This document shows positions 33,683-41,515 of a stretch of DNA of 64,000 bases, piece after piece. This stretch comes from an uncultured Bacilli bacterium (lineage in GTDB: Bacteria; Bacillota_I; Bacilli_A; RF39; UBA660): NCBI GenBank assembly GCA_944331895.1, contig CALVIX010000003.1, forward strand, positions 1 to 64,000, in the 5' to 3' direction. A program made the position numbers and the translations under genes. Each line of letters opens with the position of its first letter. The first letter of the stretch is position 1. The notes below the pieces were generated by a model, which did no database searches, was not told where the DNA came from, and saw only the letters and a list, made by a program, of their open reading frames with translations.

Positions 33683-35327
33683 ATACTTCCTGGATTACAA
33701 TAAGTATCATCGGCTTACATTCAGTTGCTTGATATAGATATTTTCCAAGCTTATCACGTACTCCGTTTTTAATCTTATTGAAATCAACATAATTTGGTTT
33801 GATGTTTTCTTCTATGACAGCAAGTGAAATCTTTTCCGCTTCCTTAATTAAGTCAATATTATCTTTTACGTATACAAATCCTCTTGTTAAAATTTCTGGC
33901 CCAGCCAAAATCTTCTTGCTTGCTTTATCCAATGTCGCACATACTAATACGATTCCATTATCACTTAGTAACTCACGATCCTTTAATACAAGATCTCCAA
34001 TATCTCCAGCTGTCTTTCCGTCAACTAAAATATCGTCTACTTTTACCTTTTCATTCGTATCGATATATTCCCCATTTTCAAATGTTACCACTTGTCCATT
34101 TAATTTTAATAATACATTTTCTTCTTTCATACCAATCGCATAAGCAACTTTCGCATTTTCCACTTGATCCCTATAATCTCCGATTACCGGCATATAGTAT
34201 TTTGGATTGATCAAATCGATCATCATCATCAAGTCCTCACTGGAAGCATGATGATCCAAATATTTCTTCGTCGGTAAAATGACTAAATTCGCACCGATCT
34301 GAGCAATTCTATCAAAAATGCGTGTCGCACTCTTCTCAAGTCCTTCGTAAACAGGAGATGCAAATACAACGGTATCTGTATCTTTGATCTTTACAAACTT
34401 GTCATATCCTTTTACGATACGGTCCATATTAGAAAATTGTTTTTCTCTTTCATCTGAAATTAGTACGAAGATATTATCATCGTTCACTTGACGAATCGAT
34501 TTGATTCTATTTTTATCGAACTTCACATACTTCATATCGATTGCTTTCATAATCGTATTTTCTAGTCTCTTCCCTACGATTACAACGTTGCGATCTGTCT
34601 TCATTAAAACATTTAATACCTCTTGAATACGATACAAATTAGATGAAAAAATACTACATAAAATACGTCCCTCTTTTTTATTGATCGTCTCACTTAAAAT
34701 CGGCGTGATTCGATGATTTGGAGATGTATACCCCTTTCTCGGTGCATAGAGAGATTCACTCATCAAACAAAGTACTCCTTGCTTTCCTACGTATGCTAAT
34801 TTCCCAATATCCGTTTTATATGGCCCGATCATCGTTGGATCAAATACAAAGTTTCCCGTATATACAATCGCACCATCCGGTGTATTTAATACATATCCAA
34901 CCGCATCTGGAACTGAGTGTGTTACACTAATTGGAAAGACGCTATTCTTTCCAAATTTAATCTTGCGATGTGGTTTTAACTCAACTAATTGATCTAATTT
35001 TAGCCCGTCTTCTAATAATTGTGGTTTTAACATTTCTAATGTAAATGGAGTTCCATATACTTTTACTTGTTTTAACTCCGATAACATATCAGGAATCGCA
35101 CCCATTTGTTCATCGTGTCCATGGGTTAGAAAAATCCCTTGAATTCTTTTCTCGTTTTCTTTTAAATAATCGTAATTAGGTAAAATGTAATCGACTCCTA
35201 ACATGAAGTCATCCGCATATTTTAATCCCGCATCAAATACAAATATATCTTGGTCTACTTCGACCACATACATGTTTTTCCCAATTTCGTTTAGTCCACC
35301 TAAACTGAATATTTTTATTTTGCTCAT
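33681..35327 (-). CDS. rnjB: RNase J-family protein with degenerate metal site (RNase J2-like)
   Basis: Beta-CASP metallo-beta-lactamase protein of 548 aa with the full RNase J layout (beta-lactamase fold, beta-CASP insert near 200-350, C-terminal domain). Catalytic residues are altered: THGHDEQ at residues 68-74 replaces the family's HGHxDH (Asp to Glu, His to Gln); TGNFVFDPT replaces TGDF; the HxSGH box reads DHHASSED; and PVIGDYR replaces PVHGEYR. These losses resemble RNase J2, the weak partner of J1 in Bacillus, and suggest a structural subunit of an RNase J1-J2 complex. ATG 35327 follows AAAGGAG. A catalytically complete rnjA is expected elsewhere. Confidence 0.88.
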   Translation of the reverse strand: MSKIKIFSLGGLNEIGKNMYVVEVDQDIFVFDAGLKYADDFMLGVDYILPNYDYLKENEKRIQGIFLTHGHDEQMGAIPDMLSELKQVKVYGTPFTLEMLKPQLLEDGLKLDQLVELKPHRKIKFGKNSVFPISVTHSVPDAVGYVLNTPDGAIVYTGNFVFDPTMIGPYKTDIGKLAYVGKQGVLCLMSESLYAPRKGYTSPNHRITPILSETINKKEGRILCSIFSSNLYRIQEVLNVLMKTDRNVVIVGKRLENTIMKAIDMKYVKFDKNRIKSIRQVNDDNIFVLISDEREKQFSNMDRIVKGYDKFVKIKDTDTVVFASPVYEGLEKSATRIFDRIAQIGANLVILPTKKYLDHHASSEDLMMMIDLINPKYYMPVIGDYRDQVENAKVAYAIGMKEENVLLKLNGQVVTFENGEYIDTNEKVKVDDILVDGKTAGDIGDLVLKDRELLSDNGIVLVCATLDKASKKILAGPEILTRGFVYVKDNIDLIKEAEKISLAVIEENIKPNYVDFNKIKNGVRDKLGKYLYQATECKPMILIVIQEV

Positions 35328-35360
35328 GTTTTCTCCTTTCTTTTTCATTTGTATATAAAA

Positions 35361-35398
35361 AGACTTCTACATTATATCAAAAAATAACGAAGAAGTCT
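35361..35398 (-). terminator. terminator of the 140-aa gene, with the rnjB promoter inside its loop
   Basis: Minus-strand AGACTTCT (35391-35398) pairs with AGAAGTCT (35361-35368) and runs into TTTTTAT. The 22-base loop contains TGATATAAT (TATAAT at 35371-35376), a good extended -10 for the rnjB-like gene downstream. Confidence 0.7.
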
Positions 35399-35403
35399 AA
35401 TTT

Positions 35404-35826
35404 TTACGACATATTTAAACACGCATGATACGTCTCTTGATTTTTATCTGCAACCTTGATTACTTTGCTATCTACAAGGGTAATTTGCTTGTCATCGAAA
35501 AACAAAGCACCACTGAAGTACCCTCCTACTTGTATCAAATCCATACAATCAGGAAGGTTTCCCTTCATATCTAAAGTCCATTCGTAATCGTTTCGAATCT
35601 TATTTAGATTTTTCGTCTCTCCATATAATCCTTTCATCTCAATATCTTGTTTCAATCCCTCTATAAATTGAGTTGCCAAAAGTTCATATGCCTTATTTTC
35701 TGTTTCATTCTTTTTTTCTACTACTTTCTTTGCATGATCTTGGTATTTCGTCCATACTTGAAATCCCACTGCCATTACGCCACATATTATCAGTAAAGCA
35801 ATTACCATAACTATAACTTTTTTCAT
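35404..35826 (-). CDS. small membrane-anchored extracytoplasmic protein, unknown
   Basis: The 140-aa product has an N-terminal TM helix (VIVMVIALLIICGVMAVGF), a charged helical stretch and an outer domain with two Cys residues (DCMDL near 98 and HACLNMS at the end) that could form a disulfide. I do not recognise a family. It starts four bases after the DHHW gene ends and is probably the third gene of the MBOAT-DHHW operon, which suggests a link to envelope polymer acylation. It ends at the hairpin 35361-35398. Confidence 0.62.
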   Translation of the reverse strand: MKKVIVMVIALLIICGVMAVGFQVWTKYQDHAKKVVEKKNETENKAYELLATQFIEGLKQDIEMKGLYGETKNLNKIRNDYEWTLDMKGNLPDCMDLIQVGGYFSGALFFDDKQITLVDSKVIKVADKNQETYHACLNMS

Positions 35827-35830
35827 TTTA

Positions 35831-36931
35831 TCACCTAATTTCTAACCATGCGTTATTTTGATCGATATGATTCATCGTCGCTATGTAAAGAAGATCTGTA
35901 ACCTTCTCATGATCTTTGACCCAATCACTTAAATTCTTTGCCTCATCAACATTTAACACATATACTTTTTCGTAATGTTGACTTAGGAATGGAACAATTT
36001 CATTCCCGCTATCATCCTTGACAATCAAAAGTTCTTTTCCATTATGAACCTCAGGATTGGTAATCGTTATCTCTCCATCATCTTCTCCTAAAAAGAATCC
36101 TTTTTTATGAACTTGTTTTAAATAATCATTCTGATAAAACGTATCTTTCTCGTGTTCTTTTTTCGTATAAGAAACTTGATACTTCGGTTCATCTTTCACA
36201 AATTGATAGATCGTATCCGCAGGAATTGTTCCATCTAACGTCTTATAATATAAATCTCCATAATACGTTTCCGAAACCTTTTTGATTTCATATTCCGTCA
36301 TCGGAACTGACTCGATATCATTTTTTTCACAATATTCTAAATATGCATAATATGATCCATAGCTCGTCCAAGTAAAATCTGTTCGATAGTAAAGTGGATA
36401 ATCATTTTTCTTTCCCGTCAATGTCTGAACGAGATTGATATCGTTAATCGCGAGATTATAATATAATTCGTTCATCTCTTCTACTTCCGAACTAGATACG
36501 TGATCTGGTTGATACTCTTTATAAATACTTGATTTGGATGGAATCAGCATCAACGAACTATTGATGTAATTAAACTTTTCTTGCACTTTATTTAATGTTT
36601 GAATCATTTTCTTTCCGTTCGCCTGAGGCACCGTCTTCTCTACTAATTGATCCTGTTTTCCAAAATAAACATCATTTTGCTCTTTTATTCCGAATGCTTG
36701 TTCTACATTGGTTGCGATCTTGCGAAACGACGTACGGAGTGGAAAATGATCTTCTAAATAACTTTGATAATCTTTTGCGTAATTTCCATTCCATAATTCC
36801 GCCATCGTAAGATTAGGTTTCTGCTCTAACTTTTTATCCTCTTCGCTTGAATAGTTTTCACTCCCCAACGATAGATAAAATAAAACGAGAAATGGAATGA
36901 GGCAAATCGTAATTTTTAATTTATCTTTCAT
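35831..36931 (-). CDS. DHHW/AlgJ-like membrane-anchored SGNH-type protein
   Basis: Extracytoplasmic protein of 366 aa with an N-terminal TM anchor (LKITICLIPFLVLFYLSL). YQSYLEDHFPLRTSFRK matches the start of the DHHW/AlgX-AlgJ family; FTWTSYGSYYAYLEYC near residue 190 carries the usual Thr/Gly-rich block (in which AlgJ proteins have DTHW), and KELLIVKDDSGNE with a late strand-turn contains the conserved Asp-Ser pair. Partners of MBOAT proteins, such proteins pass acetyl groups to surface polysaccharides. The His-Trp of the classic DxHW box is not present, so activity is uncertain. It overlaps the MBOAT gene by four bases (ATGA), showing tight coupling. Confidence 0.72.
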   Translation of the reverse strand: MKDKLKITICLIPFLVLFYLSLGSENYSSEEDKKLEQKPNLTMAELWNGNYAKDYQSYLEDHFPLRTSFRKIATNVEQAFGIKEQNDVYFGKQDQLVEKTVPQANGKKMIQTLNKVQEKFNYINSSLMLIPSKSSIYKEYQPDHVSSSEVEEMNELYYNLAINDINLVQTLTGKKNDYPLYYRTDFTWTSYGSYYAYLEYCEKNDIESVPMTEYEIKKVSETYYGDLYYKTLDGTIPADTIYQFVKDEPKYQVSYTKKEHEKDTFYQNDYLKQVHKKGFFLGEDDGEITITNPEVHNGKELLIVKDDSGNEIVPFLSQHYEKVYVLNVDEAKNLSDWVKDHEKVTDLLYIATMNHIDQNNAWLEIR

Positions 36932-38220
36932 ACACTCACCTGCCAAAAATAAACACATAAAAGAACGAAAAGAAGAATTGAAATAAGAATCATCAAAATT
37001 GTCATGAGACGTGCAACCCATTTATTTTCTATCTTCTTTTTCTTCCATGGAATCGCACATAAAATCGTAACTAGATAGAATAATCCATATTGTAAGATTT
37101 GATATAACGTCATATTTCCTATAAATGGAAGATGTTCTAATCCAATCATTGCTTTTAAATACGTCATACCATCTGCACCTAATAGGAATAGCGTAACAAT
37201 ACTTACTATTATAAAATAAATTGTATAACGCACCCATCCTGGTCGTTTTTGTACCCATGGAATCGCATCGCAACTAACAAGGATTCCAAGAATCATACCA
37301 CCCCAAAGAAATGCGAAACTCGGATACAAACAGAAGGCAAATAAAGCTGTAAGGCAAGCAATTGATAGTGCATACTTCCTACTCCAACCATTCTCATATT
37401 GAATTGGAATATGTGATAACAACGATGGATAAAGAGCGATCACAAACTTGTGAAGTGGCTGTAAGAAACTGACCGGACTCTTCTCTTTTTTCAATTCTAA
37501 TCCTGCCATCATCCATAGTCCATCCGATAGTTGGCGAAGACCGATCCAAATATGATAACAAGAGAGAACGAAAAGTGGTAAAAAGATCCATAACGTGAAA
37601 ACAGATTGCTCCATCATATGAGAAATCAAATATCGTACGATCTCAATTCCAACCATTCCAAGCAATATCGCATGACACATTCCAAAAAAGAAACGCTTTC
37701 CTCCATTTTTAAATTGTTCCCATGTCACATCTTTATGATAAAGCCTTTTAAATTTTGAATACTCCATATAACGAGAAATCCAAATACGTGGGAATCCAAT
37801 CAGATAAAATCCATATAAATCTATTTCTTTTACAGGTGTGATCCGTCCTTGAAAAACATCGATACTATATTTCATTGCATGCAAGAAGACAAGTAAAAGT
37901 GAAATAGAACCTAAGAAAAACTCTTGAAACGCTCCACTTCCCCATAGAATATTCCACAAAACAAAGTATAGTAACATCTCCGATAGAAAAATGAGTTCTT
38001 TTTTTCTTCGATCGACCCGAATCTGGTATAACCATCTGCTTCCTCCCCACGAAGTTAGAAACATTCCAATCATCACAAGGGAAACTACTGGCGAAAGGAT
38101 AAACCAACAGAGGATACTTCCTAAGAAAAGAATCCAATTTTTTCCTTTTGGAATCCAGCAAGATAGCATATATATCAAAGGTAAAATACCAAGACAAAGC
38201 AAATACATCATCTCAATCAT
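36928..38220 (-). CDS. divergent MBOAT-like membrane O-acyltransferase
   Basis: Polytopic membrane protein of 430 aa with about ten hydrophobic helices. The order and spacing resemble AlgI/DltB-type MBOAT proteins, which move acyl groups across the membrane: LTSWGGSRWLYQ early, IDLYGFYLIGFPRI in the middle, and GLRQLSDGLWMMAGLEL before PLHKFVIALYPSLLSHIP, where AlgI has its FWRRWH catalytic stretch. The canonical Trp-His is not obvious, so it is a divergent member. It overlaps the DHHW gene, which is the standard partner. Likely target: cell wall or teichoic polymers. GGAAG precedes ATG 38220. Confidence 0.68.
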   Translation of the reverse strand: MIEMMYLLCLGILPLIYMLSCWIPKGKNWILFLGSILCWFILSPVVSLVMIGMFLTSWGGSRWLYQIRVDRRKKELIFLSEMLLYFVLWNILWGSGAFQEFFLGSISLLLVFLHAMKYSIDVFQGRITPVKEIDLYGFYLIGFPRIWISRYMEYSKFKRLYHKDVTWEQFKNGGKRFFFGMCHAILLGMVGIEIVRYLISHMMEQSVFTLWIFLPLFVLSCYHIWIGLRQLSDGLWMMAGLELKKEKSPVSFLQPLHKFVIALYPSLLSHIPIQYENGWSRKYALSIACLTALFAFCLYPSFAFLWGGMILGILVSCDAIPWVQKRPGWVRYTIYFIIVSIVTLFLLGADGMTYLKAMIGLEHLPFIGNMTLYQILQYGLFYLVTILCAIPWKKKKIENKWVARLMTILMILISILLFVLLCVYFWQVSV

Positions 38221-38280
38221 ACTCTAACTTCCTTCCATGATCTATAGGTTATCGTATCAAACAAAATTATCCTTGTCAAT

Positions 38281-38311
38281 CAAAGAAAAGGCAACTTATT
38301 CGTCGCCTTTT
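38281..38311 (-). terminator. terminator of the HExxH protein gene
   Basis: AAAAGGC (38285-38291) pairs with GCCTTTT (38304-38310); on the minus strand a short T-rich tail follows. The stop codon lies in the loop. Confidence 0.65.
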
Positions 38312-39321
38312 TGAAATATAGATCGATATTTTTTTGCAGCCTGTCGAAGATGGGTTACTTCTTCCTGTTTTCCTACACCTCTTAAAAATGTTACGAAGTC
38401 CTCTCCATATTTTTCTATCATGTCGTAAAAAAGATAGTCTTCGATGAATAAACGCATGTCCTCTTCAGAATAATCGATATCATGATCATCGTTGAATCGT
38501 GATAAACAACGATTAGAGATCGCTTTTAAACTCCCCTCTTTCCAATCTTTATCATAGGAAGCTGCATACGGACTTTCCGCTAATACCTGTGATACTTTCT
38601 GGTAAGAGCTCTGAATCGCATGATATTCCTCCGGTAAAAACCGGTAAAGTATTTCTGCTTTATCGATCAATTTAAATTGGTTTACAAAACGCATCGATAA
38701 AATACTCGCACAAATATCACGTGGTGTATTTTCCTCAAACGGCATTTGGGAAACATAGACATGATCTAATTCATGATAAATATACTCTAAATAGTAAATT
38801 CCATGTGCATCCTTCTGCCTTAATATTTTCTGATTGACAGCGATCGCACAACGCTCGTTTTCATAATCGTGAATCATCGAAAATACAGCGATTCCCATCT
38901 CTGACTGTCCTATAGATTGAGACTCAAATACTGGAACTTCTGGTAATTTTTCTTTTTCACAATTCAAACGCACCAACTCTCTAACCAAATAAATTCTCGT
39001 AGATACTTTCACACATGGGAAAATACTCCCTAAAAACATATTCTCTATCAATTTTATCTTTTCATCTAAATTCATTTTCTGATATCCCGGATGATGATCA
39101 AAAATCCACGGTAAATATTTTTGACATGCTAACAAGTCTCTCGGTGATAAATCACTTTTATCCCATAATTGATTTGTACTACGTAATCGATATACTTTAT
39201 ATTGCTGTAAAAATGATTCTCCCATACTATGATATTGTTTTAATATCTCATTTCTCTTAGAAAGGGGTATGTGGAGGAGTTCTATTGCAAAGTCAAATTC
39301 CTTTTCTAATTCTTCATTCAT
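38296..39321 (-). CDS. hypothetical protein with HExxH metallopeptidase-like motif (A)
   Basis: The 341-aa product has no signal peptide or TM helix. YIYHELDHVYVSQ near residue 186 is an HExxH zinc site, and RDICASILSMRFVN about 20 residues on could hold further ligands, though no Glu is placed there. The rest is helical and charged with clusters of Asp/Glu. I recognise no family. It follows a 51-aa gene by ten bases and is probably translated from the same mRNA. Another unrelated-looking HExxH protein is at 56069-57229. Could be a cytosolic peptidase; not tested by sequence alone. Confidence 0.62.
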   Translation of the reverse strand: MNEELEKEFDFAIELLHIPLSKRNEILKQYHSMGESFLQQYKVYRLRSTNQLWDKSDLSPRDLLACQKYLPWIFDHHPGYQKMNLDEKIKLIENMFLGSIFPCVKVSTRIYLVRELVRLNCEKEKLPEVPVFESQSIGQSEMGIAVFSMIHDYENERCAIAVNQKILRQKDAHGIYYLEYIYHELDHVYVSQMPFEENTPRDICASILSMRFVNQFKLIDKAEILYRFLPEEYHAIQSSYQKVSQVLAESPYAASYDKDWKEGSLKAISNRCLSRFNDDHDIDYSEEDMRLFIEDYLFYDMIEKYGEDFVTFLRGVGKQEEVTHLRQAAKKYRSIFQKGDE

Positions 39322-39331
39322 CGATCATGAC

Positions 39332-39487
39332 CTACTTTTGACTTTCGCAAATCTTACGAAATTCCTTTACCTTTTCTTTATATTGTCTCATAATAAGATC
39401 GATAATTTGATTCCTAATTTCTAAGTGTGATGATAGTAAATCATATCCAATTTCCATTTCCAATCTTATTTGTTTTTCTGTTATCAT
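39332..39487 (-). CDS. 51-aa small protein, unknown
   Basis: ATG at 39485-39487 follows AAGGGA by six bases; 51 codons end at TAG (39332-39334). The product MITEKQIRLEMEIGYDLLSS...ICESQK is charged and helical, with no membrane segment. A consensus promoter lies upstream and the next gene (HExxH protein A) starts ten bases later, so the two form an operon. No family is recognised; a toxin-antitoxin-like or adaptor role would be guesswork. Confidence 0.7.
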   Translation of the reverse strand: MITEKQIRLEMEIGYDLLSSHLEIRNQIIDLIMRQYKEKVKEFRKICESQK

Positions 39488-39517
39488 TGCTATCCCTTCT
39501 TTTATACACGCTATGAT

Positions 39518-39545
39518 ATTTTATCACAACTCGATGAATTGTCAA
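39518..39545 (-). promoter_or_regulatory. promoter of the 51-aa/HExxH operon
   Basis: Minus-strand TTGACA (39540-39545), 16-base spacer, TAAAAT (39518-39523). Confidence 0.75.
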
Positions 39546-39548
39546 ATC

Positions 39549-39578
39549 AAAAGCACATTGAAAACTCAATGTGCCTTC
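39549..39578 (-). terminator. terminator of tig
   Basis: GCACATTGA (39553-39561) pairs with TCAATGTGC (39566-39574); the minus strand continues TTTTG. Confidence 0.7.
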
Positions 39579-39580
39579 TT

Positions 39581-40834
39581 TTATTTATCGTTGTTTTCCT
39601 TTAATGCTTCAATTGCTTTACGCATTTTTTGATCATATTTGATCATATCGAGTCCACCAAACATCTTCAAGAACTCTTCTTTTTCCATCTGATATTTCTC
39701 TGCTAACTTTTGAGCCTCTTCTTCAGCTTCTTTATCAGTGATATCGATCTTTTCAGCTTTTGCTACTTCTTCTAACATGAAGCGAGACAATACTCTCTTT
39801 TCTGCTTCTTCGTGCATTTGATCGCGAAGTGCTTGCTCATCAGAATTTGTGAACTGGTAGAATTGTTCTAATGTCAATCCTTGCATTCTTAAATTCTCTT
39901 CATATTGACGAAGCATACGATCGATTTCATCGTGAATCATAACATGTGGTACATCCACTTCGATTTGTTTGATTGCTGCTTCGATTAAATCATCGATAAA
40001 TTTATTTTCAACATTTGCCTCTTTACGAGTTTTAATCATATCTTTTACTGTTGCTTCTAATGTCTCTTTAGAATTAACTCCTTCTAATTCTAAGTCAGCA
40101 TAGAATTCTTCTCCTAATTCAGGAATCACAGTTGTTTTAACATCATTTACTTTTACTTTAAATGTTACTTCTTTTCCTTTTAAATCCTCTGCATGGTAAT
40201 CTTTTGGGAACGTTACTTTAATCTCTTTTTCGTCTCCCTTTTTCATACCTACAAGTTGTTCTTCAAATCCAGGAATAAATGTTCCACTTCCGATTTTTAA
40301 AGAGTAGTTTTCTCCTTTTCCACCATCGAATGCAACTCCATCTTTGAATCCTTCAAAATCGATTACAGCAGTATCTCCATCCTCTACTGTCTCGTTTTCT
40401 TTATTCATTGTTTCTGCATAACGACTACGCATTTCATCGATTGCATGGTTCACTTCTTCCTTCGTTACCTTAGCTGATTCTTTCTTAACTTTTAATCCTT
40501 TGTATTTTTTTAATTTTACTTCTGGACGTGTCGTTAAAGTAAAATTGAATGTAACACCTTTCTCATCGATACTCTTAAGTGCGATCTCTGGTTGTGCTAC
40601 TAATTCAACATCTTTACTTTTCTTTAACATTTGTTCATATGCATCGTTTAACACTGCATCTGCTGCATCCATGTAAAGAGATTCTTTTCCATATTTCTTT
40701 AAGAACACTTCTTTTGGTGCATGTCCTGGACGAAATCCATCGATCTTAGCTTTTTTGTTTGCCTTTTTAAATGCTTTATCTAATGCATCTTCCCATTTCT
40801 TACCGTCAATTTTAATTTCAATTTGTTTTTCCAT
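39581..40834 (-). CDS. tig: trigger factor (ribosome-bound chaperone and prolyl isomerase)
   Basis: Chaperone that meets nascent chains at the ribosome exit. The 417-aa protein has the ribosome-docking signature GFRPGHAP (residues ~34-41), an FKBP-like peptidyl-prolyl isomerase domain near 150-235 (DTAVIDFEGFKDG, LVGMKKGDEKEI) and the helical C-terminal cradle (about 250-415). GAAAGGATG lies before the ATG. A promoter is directly upstream. Slightly shorter than the ~430-aa Bacillus protein. Monocistronic. Confidence 0.94.
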   Translation of the reverse strand: MEKQIEIKIDGKKWEDALDKAFKKANKKAKIDGFRPGHAPKEVFLKKYGKESLYMDAADAVLNDAYEQMLKKSKDVELVAQPEIALKSIDEKGVTFNFTLTTRPEVKLKKYKGLKVKKESAKVTKEEVNHAIDEMRSRYAETMNKENETVEDGDTAVIDFEGFKDGVAFDGGKGENYSLKIGSGTFIPGFEEQLVGMKKGDEKEIKVTFPKDYHAEDLKGKEVTFKVKVNDVKTTVIPELGEEFYADLELEGVNSKETLEATVKDMIKTRKEANVENKFIDDLIEAAIKQIEVDVPHVMIHDEIDRMLRQYEENLRMQGLTLEQFYQFTNSDEQALRDQMHEEAEKRVLSRFMLEEVAKAEKIDITDKEAEEEAQKLAEKYQMEKEEFLKMFGGLDMIKYDQKMRKAIEALKENNDK

Positions 40835-40860
40835 ATTAACATCCTTTCAAATACCCTTAT

Positions 40861-40889
40861 AGTATATAATAAAATTCCTACTTTGACAA
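40861..40889 (-). promoter_or_regulatory. promoter of tig
   Basis: Minus-strand TTGTCA (40884-40889), 17-base spacer, TATACT (40861-40866). Confidence 0.7.
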
Positions 40890-40901
40890 GCCTTGAGTTC
40901 T

Positions 40902-40948
40902 AAAAAAAGTACCTAGAGAAGGTATCGTTTTGCCTCTCTTAGGTACTA
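40902..40948 (-). terminator. terminator of greA
   Basis: Minus-strand AGTACCTAAGAGA pairs with TCTCTAGGTACT (one bulge) around a long loop, then seven Ts. Confidence 0.75.
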
Positions 40949-41416
40949 TTTAATATCCATGATTTCTACATCGTATGTTCCGCTTGGACTTTCGACTGTA
41001 ACGACATCTCCAACTTTTTTATTCATAATTGCCTGCGCTATTGGAGACTCATTTGAAATCTTGTTCATAAACGGATCTACTTCTTTACTTCCTACGATAG
41101 AATAATCATCTGTATCTCCATCTTCTACGTATTTCAAAGTTACAGTAGTACCAATCGTTACTTTTGAAGTATCAACCTTCGTCACAACGACAGCATTCTC
41201 GATCATCTTTTCTAACTCTTTGATCTTAGCTTCGACCATAGCCTGTTCGTTACGTGCTGCATCATACTCTGCATTTTCACTTAAATCTCCTAAGGCACGT
41301 GCCTCTTTTAACGCTTCGATTACCTCAGGGCGTTTCTCTAATTTTAAATAATCTAATTCTTTCTTAATATCATCTAACCCTTGTTGTGTTAAATAAACTT
41401 CTTTTGTGTTTGACAT
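40946..41416 (-). CDS. greA: transcription elongation factor GreA
   Basis: Factor that enters the RNA polymerase secondary channel and stimulates cleavage of backtracked RNA. The 156-aa protein has an N-terminal coiled coil (LTQQGLDDIKKELDYLKL...RPEVIEALKEARALGDLSEN) with DLSENAEY at the tip, whose Asp/Glu pair supports catalysis, and a C-terminal FKBP-like domain (SPIAQAIMNKKVGD). GAGGTGG precedes the ATG. It lies downstream of trhP2 as in Bacillus (where udk lies between), but a separate promoter is present. Confidence 0.95.
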   Translation of the reverse strand: MSNTKEVYLTQQGLDDIKKELDYLKLEKRPEVIEALKEARALGDLSENAEYDAARNEQAMVEAKIKELEKMIENAVVVTKVDTSKVTIGTTVTLKYVEDGDTDDYSIVGSKEVDPFMNKISNESPIAQAIMNKKVGDVVTVESPSGTYDVEIMDIK

Positions 41417-41462
41417 AATCTATTCCACCTCACTATGTTATTTATTTCATGAAACCTACAAA

Positions 41463-41491
41463 ATAATACTACGAAATAATTGTTTTGTCAA
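41463..41491 (-). promoter_or_regulatory. promoter of greA
   Basis: Minus-strand TTGACA (41486-41491), 17-base spacer, TATTAT (41463-41468). Confidence 0.75.
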
Positions 41492-41515
41492 CTTAAATTT
41501 TTCATTCCCATTAAC

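Noticed and set aside
36595-36810. plus-strand frames opposite the DHHW and MBOAT genes
   Set aside because: No ribosome sites; the minus-strand genes have coherent domain structure and overlapping starts and stops.
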